Of a stretch of 29,280 bases of DNA, positions 1 through 6,409 are shown in pieces (position 1 is the stretch's first letter; each line of letters opens with the position of its first letter). The notes below the pieces were generated by a model, which saw nothing but the letters and a program-made list of their open reading frames with translations, did no database searches and was not told the DNA's origin. Made by a program: the position numbers and the translations under genes. Origin of the DNA: CAZGTQ01 sp964528575 (GTDB lineage Bacteria > Planctomycetota > UBA1135 > GCA-002686595); NCBI GenBank assembly GCA_964528575.1, contig CAZGTQ010000161.1, positions 1 through 29,280 on the forward strand, read 5' to 3'.

Positions 1-294
1 TGCGCGACGCCGGCGCTCCTCGCGGCGCGCGGCCTTCTTCGCGGCGTTCGCGCGCAGGCGGTCCTCGATCGAGACGACGCGCTCCGGCTGCGCGCGTCCG
101 AAGCGCTCGATGTAGCACTGCTCGAGGTACTGCGGCAGCGGGAGCTTCCAGCCTTGGCGGCGGTTCGAAGCGTCGTTGAGCTTCCGCGCGTTCCAGCCGA
201 GCTCGCGCGCCATCTGCACCTGCGCGTGAGTCAAGCGAAGGCGCTTGCGGGCATCGATCCAGTCTTGCAGGTCGGGCGGGACGCGGAGTGCCAT
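1..294 (-). CDS. small basic hypothetical protein, 3' end beyond window
   Basis: The minus strand is open from an ATG at 294 to the window edge, giving 98 codons without a stop. The product starts MALRVPPDLQDWIDARKRLR and has a helical stretch HAQVQMARELGWNARKLN (about residues 23-40), then a GWKLPLPQYLEQCYIERFG segment, then a highly charged Arg/Lys/Ala-rich tail. This order resembles a recurrent family of small uncharacterised bacterial proteins with the pattern MARELGxNxxKL...WKxPLPxFIExxYxxRFG, which I recognise by pattern only. Function is unknown; a DNA- or RNA-binding role would be a guess from the basic tail. An AGG lies just upstream of the ATG and an AAAGGA a little further. It has the same orientation as the cassette array but no clear attC lies next to it. 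Confidence 0.6.
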   Translation of the reverse strand, partial: MALRVPPDLQDWIDARKRLRLTHAQVQMARELGWNARKLNDASNRRQGWKLPLPQYLEQCYIERFGRAQPERVVSIEDRLRANAAKKAARREERRRRA

Positions 295-674
295 CCTCAA
301 CGGTCCTTTGGTCATTCACGGAAGTCTCCGCGTCGGGTACGCGCCCCGAGCCCCGGAGTAACGGACAGCGCGCGAGTCTACCTCTGGAGCGTCCCGTCGT
401 CGCGCGGCGCTCACAGCCCGGATCGACCGATCGACCATCGATCGGGTCGCGACGGGCCACGGCGTGCCTTGCCCGGCGGGGGTCCTCGCCACTATGCGTG
501 CGGGAGCTCGATCCCGCCGGCGCGCCGCGCAGCGCCCAACTGCGTTCGGTCGTTCGGTGGCGAAGCTCGTGAAGCACTCGGGGTTGTGTCTGGCCTCCGC
601 TCCACGGGTCCGCGATCGAAGGCATCGGGCCAGCGGCCTGACGCGTCGTCGATCAGCGGTGACCGGCGCTCTTC
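295..674. other. non-coding stretch with one perfect hairpin
   Basis: No convincing gene is seen on either strand; the open frames here are arginine/serine/proline-rich and look like GC-driven shadows. The one clear structure is an inverted repeat at 427-445 (CCGATCGA, 3-nt loop, TCGATCGG), which could act as a terminator stem for minus-strand transcription leaving the cassette array, although no T-run follows. The stretch may be an eroded cassette, since it lies directly beyond the decayed attC at 675-734. Confidence 0.4.
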
Positions 675-734
675 ATGCTACGCCTTGTCGAAGAAGCACG
701 CCCGCCGCTCGTCGACTGCCGCGGCTTGTCATGC
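675..734 (-). other. decayed attC recombination site
   Basis: A 60-bp element just downstream of the stop of the 729-1040 gene. Read on the minus strand it begins GCATGAC, continues AAGCCG...GCAG, and ends TCGACAAGGC followed by GTAGCAT. The inner boxes AAGCCG and TCGACAAGGC match the intact attC at 2792-2856. Both outer cores are mutated: GCATGAC instead of RYYYAAC and GTAGCAT instead of GTTRRRY. Same length and placement as the good sites, so probably an attC that can no longer recombine efficiently. Confidence 0.5.
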
Positions 735-1040
735 CGAGCCACGCCGATCCCACCGGGAACCCTGCCAGCCATGGATGACGCCGTTGTCGCCGCACTCGGG
801 ACACTCCCACGCGATCTCACCCGCCTCGTTGCGGTAGCCGGCGACGACTTCGCCGCCGCACTGCCGCCGGCCTGGCATACGACGGCACCAGACGTTCGTG
901 TGTTCCGGAACCCCACCGGCGCGCGATGTCCAGCTCACGATGGCGCAGAGGAACGTTGCCACCCGCATCGCCGGCCCAGGCATCGACGCGAGTCTGCCGC
1001 GCTCGTCGACGTAGTGTCGAATGTCCGCAACCAAGGTCAT
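729..1040 (-). CDS. small cysteine-rich cassette-encoded protein
   Basis: 103 residues, starting MTLVADIRHYVDERGRLASM. The C-terminal half carries a possible metal-binding set: Cys52, Cys61 and the pair Cys80/Cys83 in WECPECGDNGVIHGW. The pattern (N-terminal DIRxxxDExG, a hydrophobic helix, CRRxPGRRxC, then a CPxCGDNG knuckle) matches a recurrent family of uncharacterised proteins I know only by pattern; function is unknown. The ATG at 1040 lies 18 bases after the GTTGGGC core of the upstream attC, with AAGTGGGA as a weak ribosome site. The TGA falls inside the R'' box of the decayed attC at 675-734, the usual arrangement for a gene cassette. Confidence 0.7.
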   Translation of the reverse strand: MTLVADIRHYVDERGRLASMPGPAMRVATFLCAIVSWTSRAGGVPEHTNVWCRRMPGRRQCGGEVVAGYRNEAGEIAWECPECGDNGVIHGWQGSRWDRRGSA

Positions 1041-1054
1041 CGTCTAGTCCCACT

Positions 1055-1411
1055 TCAGCCCAACGCACAGCATCGACGGCAGTGCGAAGCGCCCCGCCCG
1101 CCGATTCTGCTGTCACCGATTCTGCTGTCAGCCGTCACCCCCGGCACAACGACCGCCAGTCGACCGGCGCCGGAGGTGGCGCAACTCTCCAGCCCACAGT
1201 CCATGCACGTGTACTCGTCCCCGCGTTGGGTATAGCCACCATCCGCCAGCACGATTCGACCACCGCACTTGCTGCAGCGCGTTGGCTCGAACGTGGGAGG
1301 ATCCGCGAGCCCTTGCAAAGGTTGTACTCGTTCGTCCCGTAGCCTTGTCTGCCAGCCGCTGAAGGACGGGACCCGTGTACCGACGGCTTCGAAGCAACCT
1401 GAGCATCTCAT
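1055..1411 (-). CDS. zinc-ribbon cassette ORF
   Basis: 118 codons from the ATG at 1411. The middle holds a four-cysteine zinc knuckle: CSKC (Cys46, Cys49), 19 residues, then CMDC (Cys69, Cys72). An extra Cys pair lies at residues 3 and 6 (MRCSGC). The last 25 or so codons are read through the attC at 1058-1133, and the TGA lies directly after the GTTGGGC core, so the tail is site-derived rather than conserved protein. A competing frame starts at 1421 inside the attC (MSFDEMLRLLRSRRY) and ends at 1128, but it lacks the Cys pairs. I prefer the 1411 frame because of the knuckle. Function is unknown; the fold suggests nucleic-acid or protein binding. Confidence 0.45.
   Translation of the reverse strand: MRCSGCFEAVGTRVPSFSGWQTRLRDERVQPLQGLADPPTFEPTRCSKCGGRIVLADGGYTQRGDEYTCMDCGLESCATSGAGRLAVVVPGVTADSRIGDSRIGGRGASHCRRCCALG
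1058..1133 (-). other. attC site carrying a 15-bp internal duplication
   Basis: Read on the minus strand: R'' GGCTGAC, stem ACAGCAGAATCGGCGG pairing with CCGTCGATGCTGT, central TTCGC turn, R' GTTGGGC at 1064-1058. The 15-bp unit CCGATTCTGCTGTCA is present twice in perfect tandem (1101-1115, 1116-1130). With one copy removed the site is 61 bp, close to its neighbours. The duplication repeats the R''/L'' arm only. Confidence 0.75.
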
Positions 1412-1415
1412 CGAA

Positions 1416-1474
1416 GCTCATACCCTCGATGTCGGCGCTCAGCTTGTCCGGTCCGCTGCATCGGCTTGTTGGGC
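1416..1474 (-). other. attC site with imperfect R' core
   Basis: The R'' box GCCCAAC (1474-1468) is followed by AAGCCGATGCAGCGG, which pairs in part with CGCCGACATCG. The far core reads GTATGAGC, which is GTTGAGC with one A inserted and the second T retained. Length is 59 bp. The last 36 bases of the upstream VOC gene are encoded inside this site. Confidence 0.65.
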
Positions 1475-1882
1475 GGCGCGGCCTGGATCCTCGCCGAAGG
1501 CCAACCGTAGCCCGTGACAGTCTTCGATGATGAGCTCGCGCATGCCATAGACTCGTTCTACGGGGCCTTCCACGATCTTCGCACCGCGCCGGGTCAGTTC
1601 ATCGGTCAAGCGCGTCAGCTCGGTTACGTGGATGTACGCGTCATACCCGACCGTGGCCCGCTGGCGAACGGGACTCGTCATGCTCGGATTCTGATTGAAA
1701 AAGACCTCGACCTTTCCCCGCCCCAGCATCGCGAAGACCGGAGGCTCTCCGAAGAACCCTCGGTTCTCGAAGCCGAGGACGTCGCAGTAGTACGAGGCCG
1801 CGGCGACAACGTCGGGCACACTGAATTGCGGGGCGACACCCAGGAACACAGGGCTCTGATCGGTCTGCGGGATCGATTGCAT
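1439..1882 (-). CDS. VOC-family (glyoxalase/bleomycin resistance-like) protein
   Basis: 147 residues with a vicinal-oxygen-chelate fold: a first half around APQFSVPDVVAAASYYCDVLG with GFFGEPPVFAMLGRGKVEVFF, and a second around YDAYIHVTELTRLTDELTRRG ending MRELIIEDCHGLRLAFGED. Likely metal ligands by position are Gln (APQF), the His of YIHV and the Glu of LAFGE; the first position is Gln rather than His. Such proteins act as dioxygenases, isomerases, thiol transferases or drug-binding proteins, and the substrate cannot be told here. The ATG at 1882 has GACGGAGA upstream and is preferred over an in-frame TTG at 1900. The C-terminal AAQQADAADRTS is read through the attC. Confidence 0.85.
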   Translation of the reverse strand: MQSIPQTDQSPVFLGVAPQFSVPDVVAAASYYCDVLGFENRGFFGEPPVFAMLGRGKVEVFFNQNPSMTSPVRQRATVGYDAYIHVTELTRLTDELTRRGAKIVEGPVERVYGMRELIIEDCHGLRLAFGEDPGRAAQQADAADRTS

Positions 1883-1909
1883 CGTAGGTCTCCGTCTCAA
1901 AATTCGTCA

Positions 1910-1976
1910 GCCCAACGCTCAACGCTCAGCATCAGCGGCGGCGCGTAGCGCCGTCCGGTGCATGCTGTTGTTGGGC
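1910..1976 (-). other. attC site with a doubled R' core
   Basis: R'' GCCCAAC at 1976-1970, a strong stem around GACGGCGCTACGCGCCG, then two adjacent 7-bp cores, GTTGAGC (1923-1917) and GTTGGGC (1916-1910). Counting to the first core gives 60 bp, the same as the attC at 3244-3303. The methyltransferase reading frame runs through the site and stops at 1932. Confidence 0.85.
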
Positions 1977-2771
1977 AGCGCGGTCATCGCTCACCGTTCC
2001 ACAAACCGCCCACGCTCTAGCTGTGAGGGGGATTGTGCCATCTGGTGCTCGTCGCAACGTGCGCTCGAGCGTTTGCGCCAAGAGTGCCCGGCGATCAGCG
2101 TCAAGCGATGCAACGTACGATGGAGCGGGACCCGTTTCTCCAAGAAAGGGGCGCCAGTAGTCCTCGAAGCTGGCGAACACCGTGGGGATCTCGATCAGGT
2201 CGCAGCGCACGTCACCAAGGCCGCAGCCGCGGAACAGTGCCGTCAGAGCGTCCCGGCAACAGAGAGGAAACCGGTTGCCTTCGTCGAGTTCTCGGGCCGC
2301 CGAGTCCACTTGCGCTGCTGCATCCCAGAAATGGCGCAAGAACTGCATTCCGTCACTGTAGTCCCACACGCACGCGGAGACCGTAGCTTGTGGAGCAGCG
2401 ACAGACCGCATCTCATGAACGGCGGCTTCGAAGTCTGGGAAGAAGTTCAAAGCGAGCAGCGAGGTGACGCTGCCGTACCCCCCAGGGCGGCGCGGGAGGC
2501 TTCCCACTCCAGCGGTGACGAACGATGCCCGGGCCCTGCCATGTAGTCGAGCGAACTCGACGAGCGGGGCGGCCGGGTCACAGCCTACGACAGAGGCCGG
2601 GTCGGCACGGCTGCAGATCGCGTTGGCAAGCGCCCCAGTGCCACACCCGACGTCCAGCCAGTAGACGCCGCCAGGGATCTGCAACCAGGACACGAACTGA
2701 GGCGCGAGGCGGCGGCTCCACCGGCCCATGAAGTCCTCATAGGCTGACCCCGCCGCCCATTGATCCCGCAT
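1932..2771 (-). CDS. class I SAM-dependent methyltransferase (cassette-borne)
   Basis: 279 residues starting MRDQWAAGSAYEDFMGRWSR. The SAM-binding motif I is WLDVGCGTGALAN (about residues 38-50), with the acidic post-I segment VVGCDPAAPLVEFAR after it. This is a Methyltransf_11/25-type Rossmann fold; the substrate cannot be predicted. The start at 2771 is chosen because it lies 20 bases after the GTTGGGC cassette boundary, with GGGAGAGG upstream; the open frame extends further 5' only as a shadow through the attC and antisense to the next gene. The last 15 codons (from about AAQQQH) are encoded by the attC. Methyltransferases of this type are common cassette cargo. Confidence 0.85.
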   Translation of the reverse strand: MRDQWAAGSAYEDFMGRWSRRLAPQFVSWLQIPGGVYWLDVGCGTGALANAICSRADPASVVGCDPAAPLVEFARLHGRARASFVTAGVGSLPRRPGGYGSVTSLLALNFFPDFEAAVHEMRSVAAPQATVSACVWDYSDGMQFLRHFWDAAAQVDSAARELDEGNRFPLCCRDALTALFRGCGLGDVRCDLIEIPTVFASFEDYWRPFLGETGPAPSYVASLDADRRALLAQTLERTLRRAPDGTIPLTARAWAVCGTVSDDRAAQQQHAPDGATRRR

Positions 2772-2791
2772 CTCCGTCGCCTCTCCCTGCT

Positions 2792-2856
2792 GCCCAACGC
2801 CTTGTCGATCAGCGGCGGCCGCGAAGCGGCCGTCCGCCTGCATCGGCTTGCTAGGC
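2792..2856 (-). other. attC site between VOC and methyltransferase cassettes
   Basis: 65 bp. R'' GCCTAGC (2856-2850; one base off RYYYAAC) supplies the TAG stop of the VOC gene. L'' AAGCCGATGCAGGCGGACGG is followed by a near-perfect hairpin GGCCGCTTCGCGGCC. L' CGACAAGGC precedes R' GTTGGGC (2798-2792). Confidence 0.9.
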
Positions 2857-3228
2857 GGGTTCGGTGAATGCCATATAGTAGCCATTCGGGTCCTGCACTC
2901 CGAACTCGCGCATTCCGTACTCCATGACCTCTGGGCCCCAACAGAAATCGATCTTCCCGCGCAGTTCGTCTGCCAGCGCGCGGACACCATCGGGGAAGAA
3001 GTAGAAGGTCCCGGTGCAGACGGGCTCGGCCGGGGACCCGCAAGGTGGTTCGGTGTGGAACTGGAGCACGGCACCGTCCCGTGCCACCTCGGCCCAGGTA
3101 GCGCGCTCGGGATCGGGGTGGCATCCTGCGAGCTCGAAACCAAGCTTCCGGTAGAAGGCCAACGTCTCAGTCATGTTCTTGACCAGCAGCGCTGGAACTA
3201 CTCGTGGGCTGAGCTTGCCGGTTCCCAT
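2851..3228 (-). CDS. VOC-family (glyoxalase/bleomycin resistance-like) protein
   Basis: 125 residues, the typical single-domain VOC length. Visible features are VPALLVKNMTETLAFYRKLG (first beta-alpha unit), WAEVARDGAVLQFH (His as probable metal or ligand residue), GTFYFFPDGVRALADELRG, and MREFGVQDPNGYYMAFTEP with the closing Glu. The ATG at 3228 follows the GTTAGGC cassette boundary by about 15 bases, with AGAAAGGGA as ribosome site. The stop TAG lies in the attC R'' box. It is not a close copy of the VOC protein at 1439-1882, so this is a second acquisition rather than a duplication. Possible roles are antibiotic or electrophile resistance or an isomerase; the substrate is not determinable. 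Confidence 0.88.
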   Translation of the reverse strand: MGTGKLSPRVVPALLVKNMTETLAFYRKLGFELAGCHPDPERATWAEVARDGAVLQFHTEPPCGSPAEPVCTGTFYFFPDGVRALADELRGKIDFCWGPEVMEYGMREFGVQDPNGYYMAFTEPA

Positions 3229-3243
3229 AGTGTCCCTTTCTCC

Positions 3244-3303
3244 GCCTAACGCTCAGCATCGGCGGCGCCGCGCAGCGCCGTCCGCTGCATGCCGTTGTTA
3301 GAC
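3244..3303 (-). other. attC site, canonical 60 bp
   Basis: The best-preserved site of the array. R'' GTCTAAC (3303-3297) contains the TAA stop of the reductase gene. The stem AACGGCATGCAGCGGACGG pairs with CCGATGCTGAGC around a GCGCTGCGCGGCGC centre. R' GTTAGGC lies at 3250-3244. Both cores fit RYYYAAC/GTTRRRY exactly. Confidence 0.93.
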
Positions 3304-3825
3304 CTCATTCTTGACACGGTATGTGACGTACACGCACCCGTTGGTGAACGCACGGCACTCCTTTAGTTCCAGGTTGATCTGTCTGTTCATCGGGTGGAAG
3401 AGCGGGATACCTGACCCGAGGAGCACCGGGTGAATGTTGAATCCAATCTCGTCGATCAGTCCCGCCTCGAAGAGTGGCCGCGCCAACTCACCGCCGCCCA
3501 TCAGGCAAATGTCCTTCCCATCCTCTTCCTTGAGGCCACGGACGAACTCAACCGCATCTTGGCGGATGATGTTTACGCCACCGGGTACGTCTTCGAGCGT
3601 ACGCGAGAATACGTAGTTCTCGATCCCGGGGTAGCCGCCTTCTTGGCCGCTTCGAGCGGCCACCTCGTAGGTCTTTCGGCCCATCAGGACAGCGTCGATG
3701 GTCGTCCAGAAGTCCGCCATGACGGCAGCCGCCTCATCGCCCCACATCAGCCAATCCACGGCATGATCGGGGCGAGCAAGGTAATTGTCGAGGCTGTTCG
3801 CACCACCAAAAGTGATTCTGCGCAT
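3298..3825 (-). CDS. RibD C-terminal/dihydrofolate-reductase-family protein (cassette-borne)
   Basis: 175 residues of the RibD_C/DHFR-like fold (YwjB/YyaP group). It starts MRRITFGGANSLDNYLARPD, has the family signature VLMGRKTYE (about 46-54), YVFSRTL (71-77) and the NADPH-binding loop LMGGGELARPLFEAGLIDE (about 108-126), and ends HPVLLGSGIPLF. Reactions are NAD(P)H-dependent reductions of folate, pterin or pyrimidine-like substrates. The resemblance is to the general reductase family rather than to named trimethoprim-resistance DfrA/DfrB enzymes, so resistance is only a possibility. The ATG at 3825 matches the conserved N-terminus; the open frame upstream to 3960 crosses the attC and is not coding. 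The TAA stop lies in the attC R'' core. Confidence 0.88.
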   Translation of the reverse strand: MRRITFGGANSLDNYLARPDHAVDWLMWGDEAAAVMADFWTTIDAVLMGRKTYEVAARSGQEGGYPGIENYVFSRTLEDVPGGVNIIRQDAVEFVRGLKEEDGKDICLMGGGELARPLFEAGLIDEIGFNIHPVLLGSGIPLFHPMNRQINLELKECRAFTNGCVYVTYRVKNEV

Positions 3826-3906
3826 CTCGAACCGCCGTTCGTTTGTAGGCCTGACTTTGAAATGCACGTGAGCGGTGTAGCGCCCGCCGGTCCGTCGAGC
3901 GTGGCC

Positions 3907-3972
3907 GCCCAACGTCCGCTGTGGCGCTCCCCCGATCGCGCCAAGTGCCGCTCTCTCCACGGCTTGCTGCGA
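3907..3972 (-). other. candidate degenerate attC upstream of the reductase cassette
   Basis: On the minus strand a perfect R' core GTTGGGC (3913-3907) is preceded by L'' AAGCCG and an internal stem TGGCGC/GCGCCA. The R'' side reads TCGCAGC and does not fit RYYYAAC. Length is 66 bp and it sits where the left boundary of the reductase cassette should be. Confidence 0.45.
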
Positions 3973-4016
3973 GCTGGCCAGCCATCACGGCGGAGGATAC
4001 CCCGCCGGGCCGGTCC

Positions 4017-4086
4017 GCCCAACGCCTCTGCGTGAGCTCGATCGGGTTACGCACCCCGTCGTGGAGAAGACCCGGCTTACCCGGGC
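4017..4086 (-). other. candidate outermost attC/attI-like site
   Basis: Perfect GTTGGGC core at 4023-4017. About 60 bases away is GCCCGGG followed by TAAGCCG, which resembles the GCCCAACAAGCCG start of the good attC sites. A CGGGT/ACCCG inverted repeat lies between them. It could be a decayed attC, the edge of an attI, or coincidence. Confidence 0.3.
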
Positions 4087-4158
4087 GAGCGCGAATCCGG
4101 GTGCGCGTGGAGCGACCCTCACCGGTCGACGAGGCGGGCGTCGTCCGGCCGCCCCGCG

Positions 4159-5403
4159 TCAAACGGAGAGTCGAGCCGACGCGCCGGCCGCGGCCGCGAC
4201 CACATGGCGGCGCTCGGCCGCGCGCAGCGGGACGCACAGCGCCGAGGACACGACGACGAGCGCAAGCGCGGCCGCGAGACACGCGACGAGTCCGCGCTCG
4301 CCCTCCCCAGCCGCCTGGAACACGAGGCCGGAGAGCAACGTCCCCGCCAACCGCCCAGCCGCGTTCGCCATGTAGTAGAAGCCGACGTTGAGCGCGACGC
4401 GGTCGCCCTCGGCATACGCGACGACCAGATAGCTGTGCAGCGCGCTCGTCGTTGCGAAGACGAAGGCGAACGCCGCAAGCCCCACGACGATCGTCGGACC
4501 CGGCGGCGCTCCGGCGATGAGCGCCGCGACGAGCGCGCCGAGCGGCAGCGCCAGCGCCCCCGTCCACAGCCCCAGGCGCCGCGCGTCGGCGCGCGGGCCG
4601 CCGATCCACGCGGGCGCGCCCGCCTGCACGACTCCGTAGCCGATCACCCACGCCGCGAGGAAGCCGCCGACGCGCGCGTGCGGCCACACGAGCTCGCTCG
4701 CGAGATAGATCGGCAACGCGAGCACGAACCACACGTCCCGCGCGCCGAACAGGAACAAGCGCGCCGCCGAGAGCCAGCGCACGACCGGCGCCGCGTCGAG
4801 CACGTCGCCGAGCCTCACCTTCGACGTCGCCTTCCCCGCGGCGCGCGGCAACGTCACGGAGAGCGCGAGAGCCGCCGCGAGCCCGAGCGCCATCGCCAAG
4901 CACGCGCCGCGGAAACCGAGCGTCGCCAGCAACACCCCGCCCAGGAAGAACCCGACGCCCTTGAGCGCGTTCTTGGAGCCCGTGAGGAGCGCGACCCAGC
5001 GCAGCAGCCGATTCCCGTCGCCCGGCGGCACGACGATCCGGACGTAGCTCTTCGCGCTCATCTTCGTCAGGTCCTTCGCGACGCCGCTCAGCGCCTGCGC
5101 GACGAGCACGATCGGCACGCTCAGCGCGCCTGCGAACGCCGCGAGGCCGCCGCACGAGACGACCTGGAGCGCGAGACCCGACGTCAACGTCGAGCGCAAG
5201 CCGAACCGCGCGCCGATCCAGCCGGCCGCGAAGTTCGTGACGACGCCAAAAGCCTCGTACGCGAGGAACAGCGAGGCGATCTCGAGCGGCGCGTAGCCGC
5301 GCTCGTGCAGATGGAGCAGCACGAGCATGCGCAGCGCGCCGTCGGTGAGCGTGAAAGCCCAATACGCCGCAGTGATCTTCGCGTAATCGCGCAGCTCACG
5401 CAT
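4159..5403 (-). CDS. arsJ: organoarsenical efflux MFS permease ArsJ
   Basis: 414 residues, a 12-helix major facilitator. The N-terminus MRELRDYAKITAAYWAFTLT and the segments LTDGALRMLVLLHLHERGY, GVVTNFAAGWIGARFGLR, SGVAKDLTKMSAKSYVR and LLTGSKNALKGVGFFLGG are the ArsJ hallmarks. ArsJ exports 1-arseno-3-phosphoglycerate, the unstable product made by its partner GAPDH from arsenate and glyceraldehyde-3-phosphate, which then falls apart outside the cell; the pair therefore removes arsenate (established for the family). The start at 5403 overlaps the last 8 bases of the GAPDH gene, so translation is probably coupled. Last gene of the operon arsR-gapdh-arsJ. Confidence 0.95.
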   Translation of the reverse strand: MRELRDYAKITAAYWAFTLTDGALRMLVLLHLHERGYAPLEIASLFLAYEAFGVVTNFAAGWIGARFGLRSTLTSGLALQVVSCGGLAAFAGALSVPIVLVAQALSGVAKDLTKMSAKSYVRIVVPPGDGNRLLRWVALLTGSKNALKGVGFFLGGVLLATLGFRGACLAMALGLAAALALSVTLPRAAGKATSKVRLGDVLDAAPVVRWLSAARLFLFGARDVWFVLALPIYLASELVWPHARVGGFLAAWVIGYGVVQAGAPAWIGGPRADARRLGLWTGALALPLGALVAALIAGAPPGPTIVVGLAAFAFVFATTSALHSYLVVAYAEGDRVALNVGFYYMANAAGRLAGTLLSGLVFQAAGEGERGLVACLAAALALVVVSSALCVPLRAAERRHVVAAAAGASARLSV

Positions 5404-6409
5404 GGAGCGCTGCCGCGGACGCGACGCGGCCCGCGAGCTCGACGAGACGGTGCGCGTAAGCCCGCTCGTTGTCGTACCAGGCGAGCACCTTGACGAGCCG
5501 CCGGTCGACCACGCGCGTCGAGAGCGCGTCGACGATTCCGCTGCGCGTGTCGCGCGCGAAATCGGAGCTGACCAGCGGCCGCGTCTCGTAGCCGAGGATG
5601 CCGCGCAGCCGCTCGCTCGCCGCCGCCGCCTCGAGCGCCGCGTTCACCTCGTCCACCGTCGTGTCGCGCGCGACGTGGAACGCGCAGTCGGTGATCGAGG
5701 CGTTCAGCACCGGCGCGCGCACCGCGAGGCCGTCGAGCTTGCCCGCGAGCTCGGGGACGATGAGCGTGACCGCCGTCGCCGAGTTCGTCGACGTCGGGAT
5801 CAGGTTGATCAGCGCCGAGCGCGCGCGCCGCGGGTCCTTCATCGGGCGGTCGTGCACGCTCTGCGTGTTCGTCGGGTCGTGGATCGTCGTCACGACGCCG
5901 CGCTCGATGCCGATCGTGTCGTGCAGCACGCGCACGATCGGCGCGAGACAGTTCGTCGTACACGACGCGGCGGTGACGATCGGCTCGCTCGCGAGATCGA
6001 ACGCGTCGTCGTTGACGCCGAGCACGATGTTCGGCGCGTCCGGCACCGGCGCCGAAACGACGACTCGGCGCGCGCCGCGCTCGAGGTGCGGAGCGAGCTT
6101 CGCGCGCGTGCGAAACCGGCCGCTGCACTCGAGCACGAGGTCGACGCCGAGCGCGCGCCAATCGATCGCGTCGGGCCGCTCGTGTCCCACGAGGCGCAGC
6201 TCGGCGTCGCCGGCGCGCACGACGTCGCCATGGCCGGAGCACGCGCGGTCCCAGCGCCCTTGCACACTGTCGAACTCGAGCAGCAGAGCGAGCGTCTCCG
6301 CGTCCGCGTGCGGCTCGTTCAGCGCGACGAACTCGAGATCGTCGCGGTCGATCCCCGCGCGCAACGCGAGCCGCCCCATGCGCCCCGCTCCGTTGATCCC
6401 GACGCGCAT
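5396..6409 (-). CDS. ArsJ-associated glyceraldehyde-3-phosphate dehydrogenase
   Basis: 337 residues. The NAD-binding loop is GINGAGRMGRLAL (about 4-16), the catalytic cysteine lies in AASCTTNCLAP (Cys150), and the catalytic His177 in VVTTIHDPTNTQ. The C-terminal YDNERAYAHRLVEL closes the fold. Placed next to arsJ it uses arsenate in place of phosphate to form 1-arseno-3-phosphoglycerate, which ArsJ exports; it is probably not the glycolytic GAPDH. Its ATG overlaps the arsR stop by one base (TGATG) and its own stop overlaps the arsJ start, so the three genes form one tightly coupled transcript. Confidence 0.94.
   Translation of the reverse strand: MRVGINGAGRMGRLALRAGIDRDDLEFVALNEPHADAETLALLLEFDSVQGRWDRACSGHGDVVRAGDAELRLVGHERPDAIDWRALGVDLVLECSGRFRTRAKLAPHLERGARRVVVSAPVPDAPNIVLGVNDDAFDLASEPIVTAASCTTNCLAPIVRVLHDTIGIERGVVTTIHDPTNTQSVHDRPMKDPRRARSALINLIPTSTNSATAVTLIVPELAGKLDGLAVRAPVLNASITDCAFHVARDTTVDEVNAALEAAAASERLRGILGYETRPLVSSDFARDTRSGIVDALSTRVVDRRLVKVLAWYDNERAYAHRLVELAGRVASAAALHA

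Larger units (their letters stand above)
3826..4158. other. cassette leader and edge of the array
   Basis: No gene is seen. The stretch holds the 80-base leader of the reductase cassette (including a small CGAAC/GTTCG inverted repeat), two weak attC-like sites (3907-3972 and 4017-4086) that delimit an ORF-less segment of about 110 bp, and about 70 bases of unremarkable GC-rich sequence before the stop of arsJ. No integrase gene or convincing attI is present. Confidence 0.5.

Noticed and set aside
534..589. GTTGGGC/ACACAAC pair resembling another attC
   Set aside because: Only one core fits, the arms pair poorly, the length is 56 bp and there is no ORF with a stop at its edge.
1932..3143. 403-codon frame as a larger methyltransferase
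   Set aside because: The first 124 codons cross an attC and lie antisense to the VOC gene; the real start is at 2771.
3826..3960. N-terminal extension of the reductase to 3960
   Set aside because: It crosses the cassette boundary and has no resemblance to the family.
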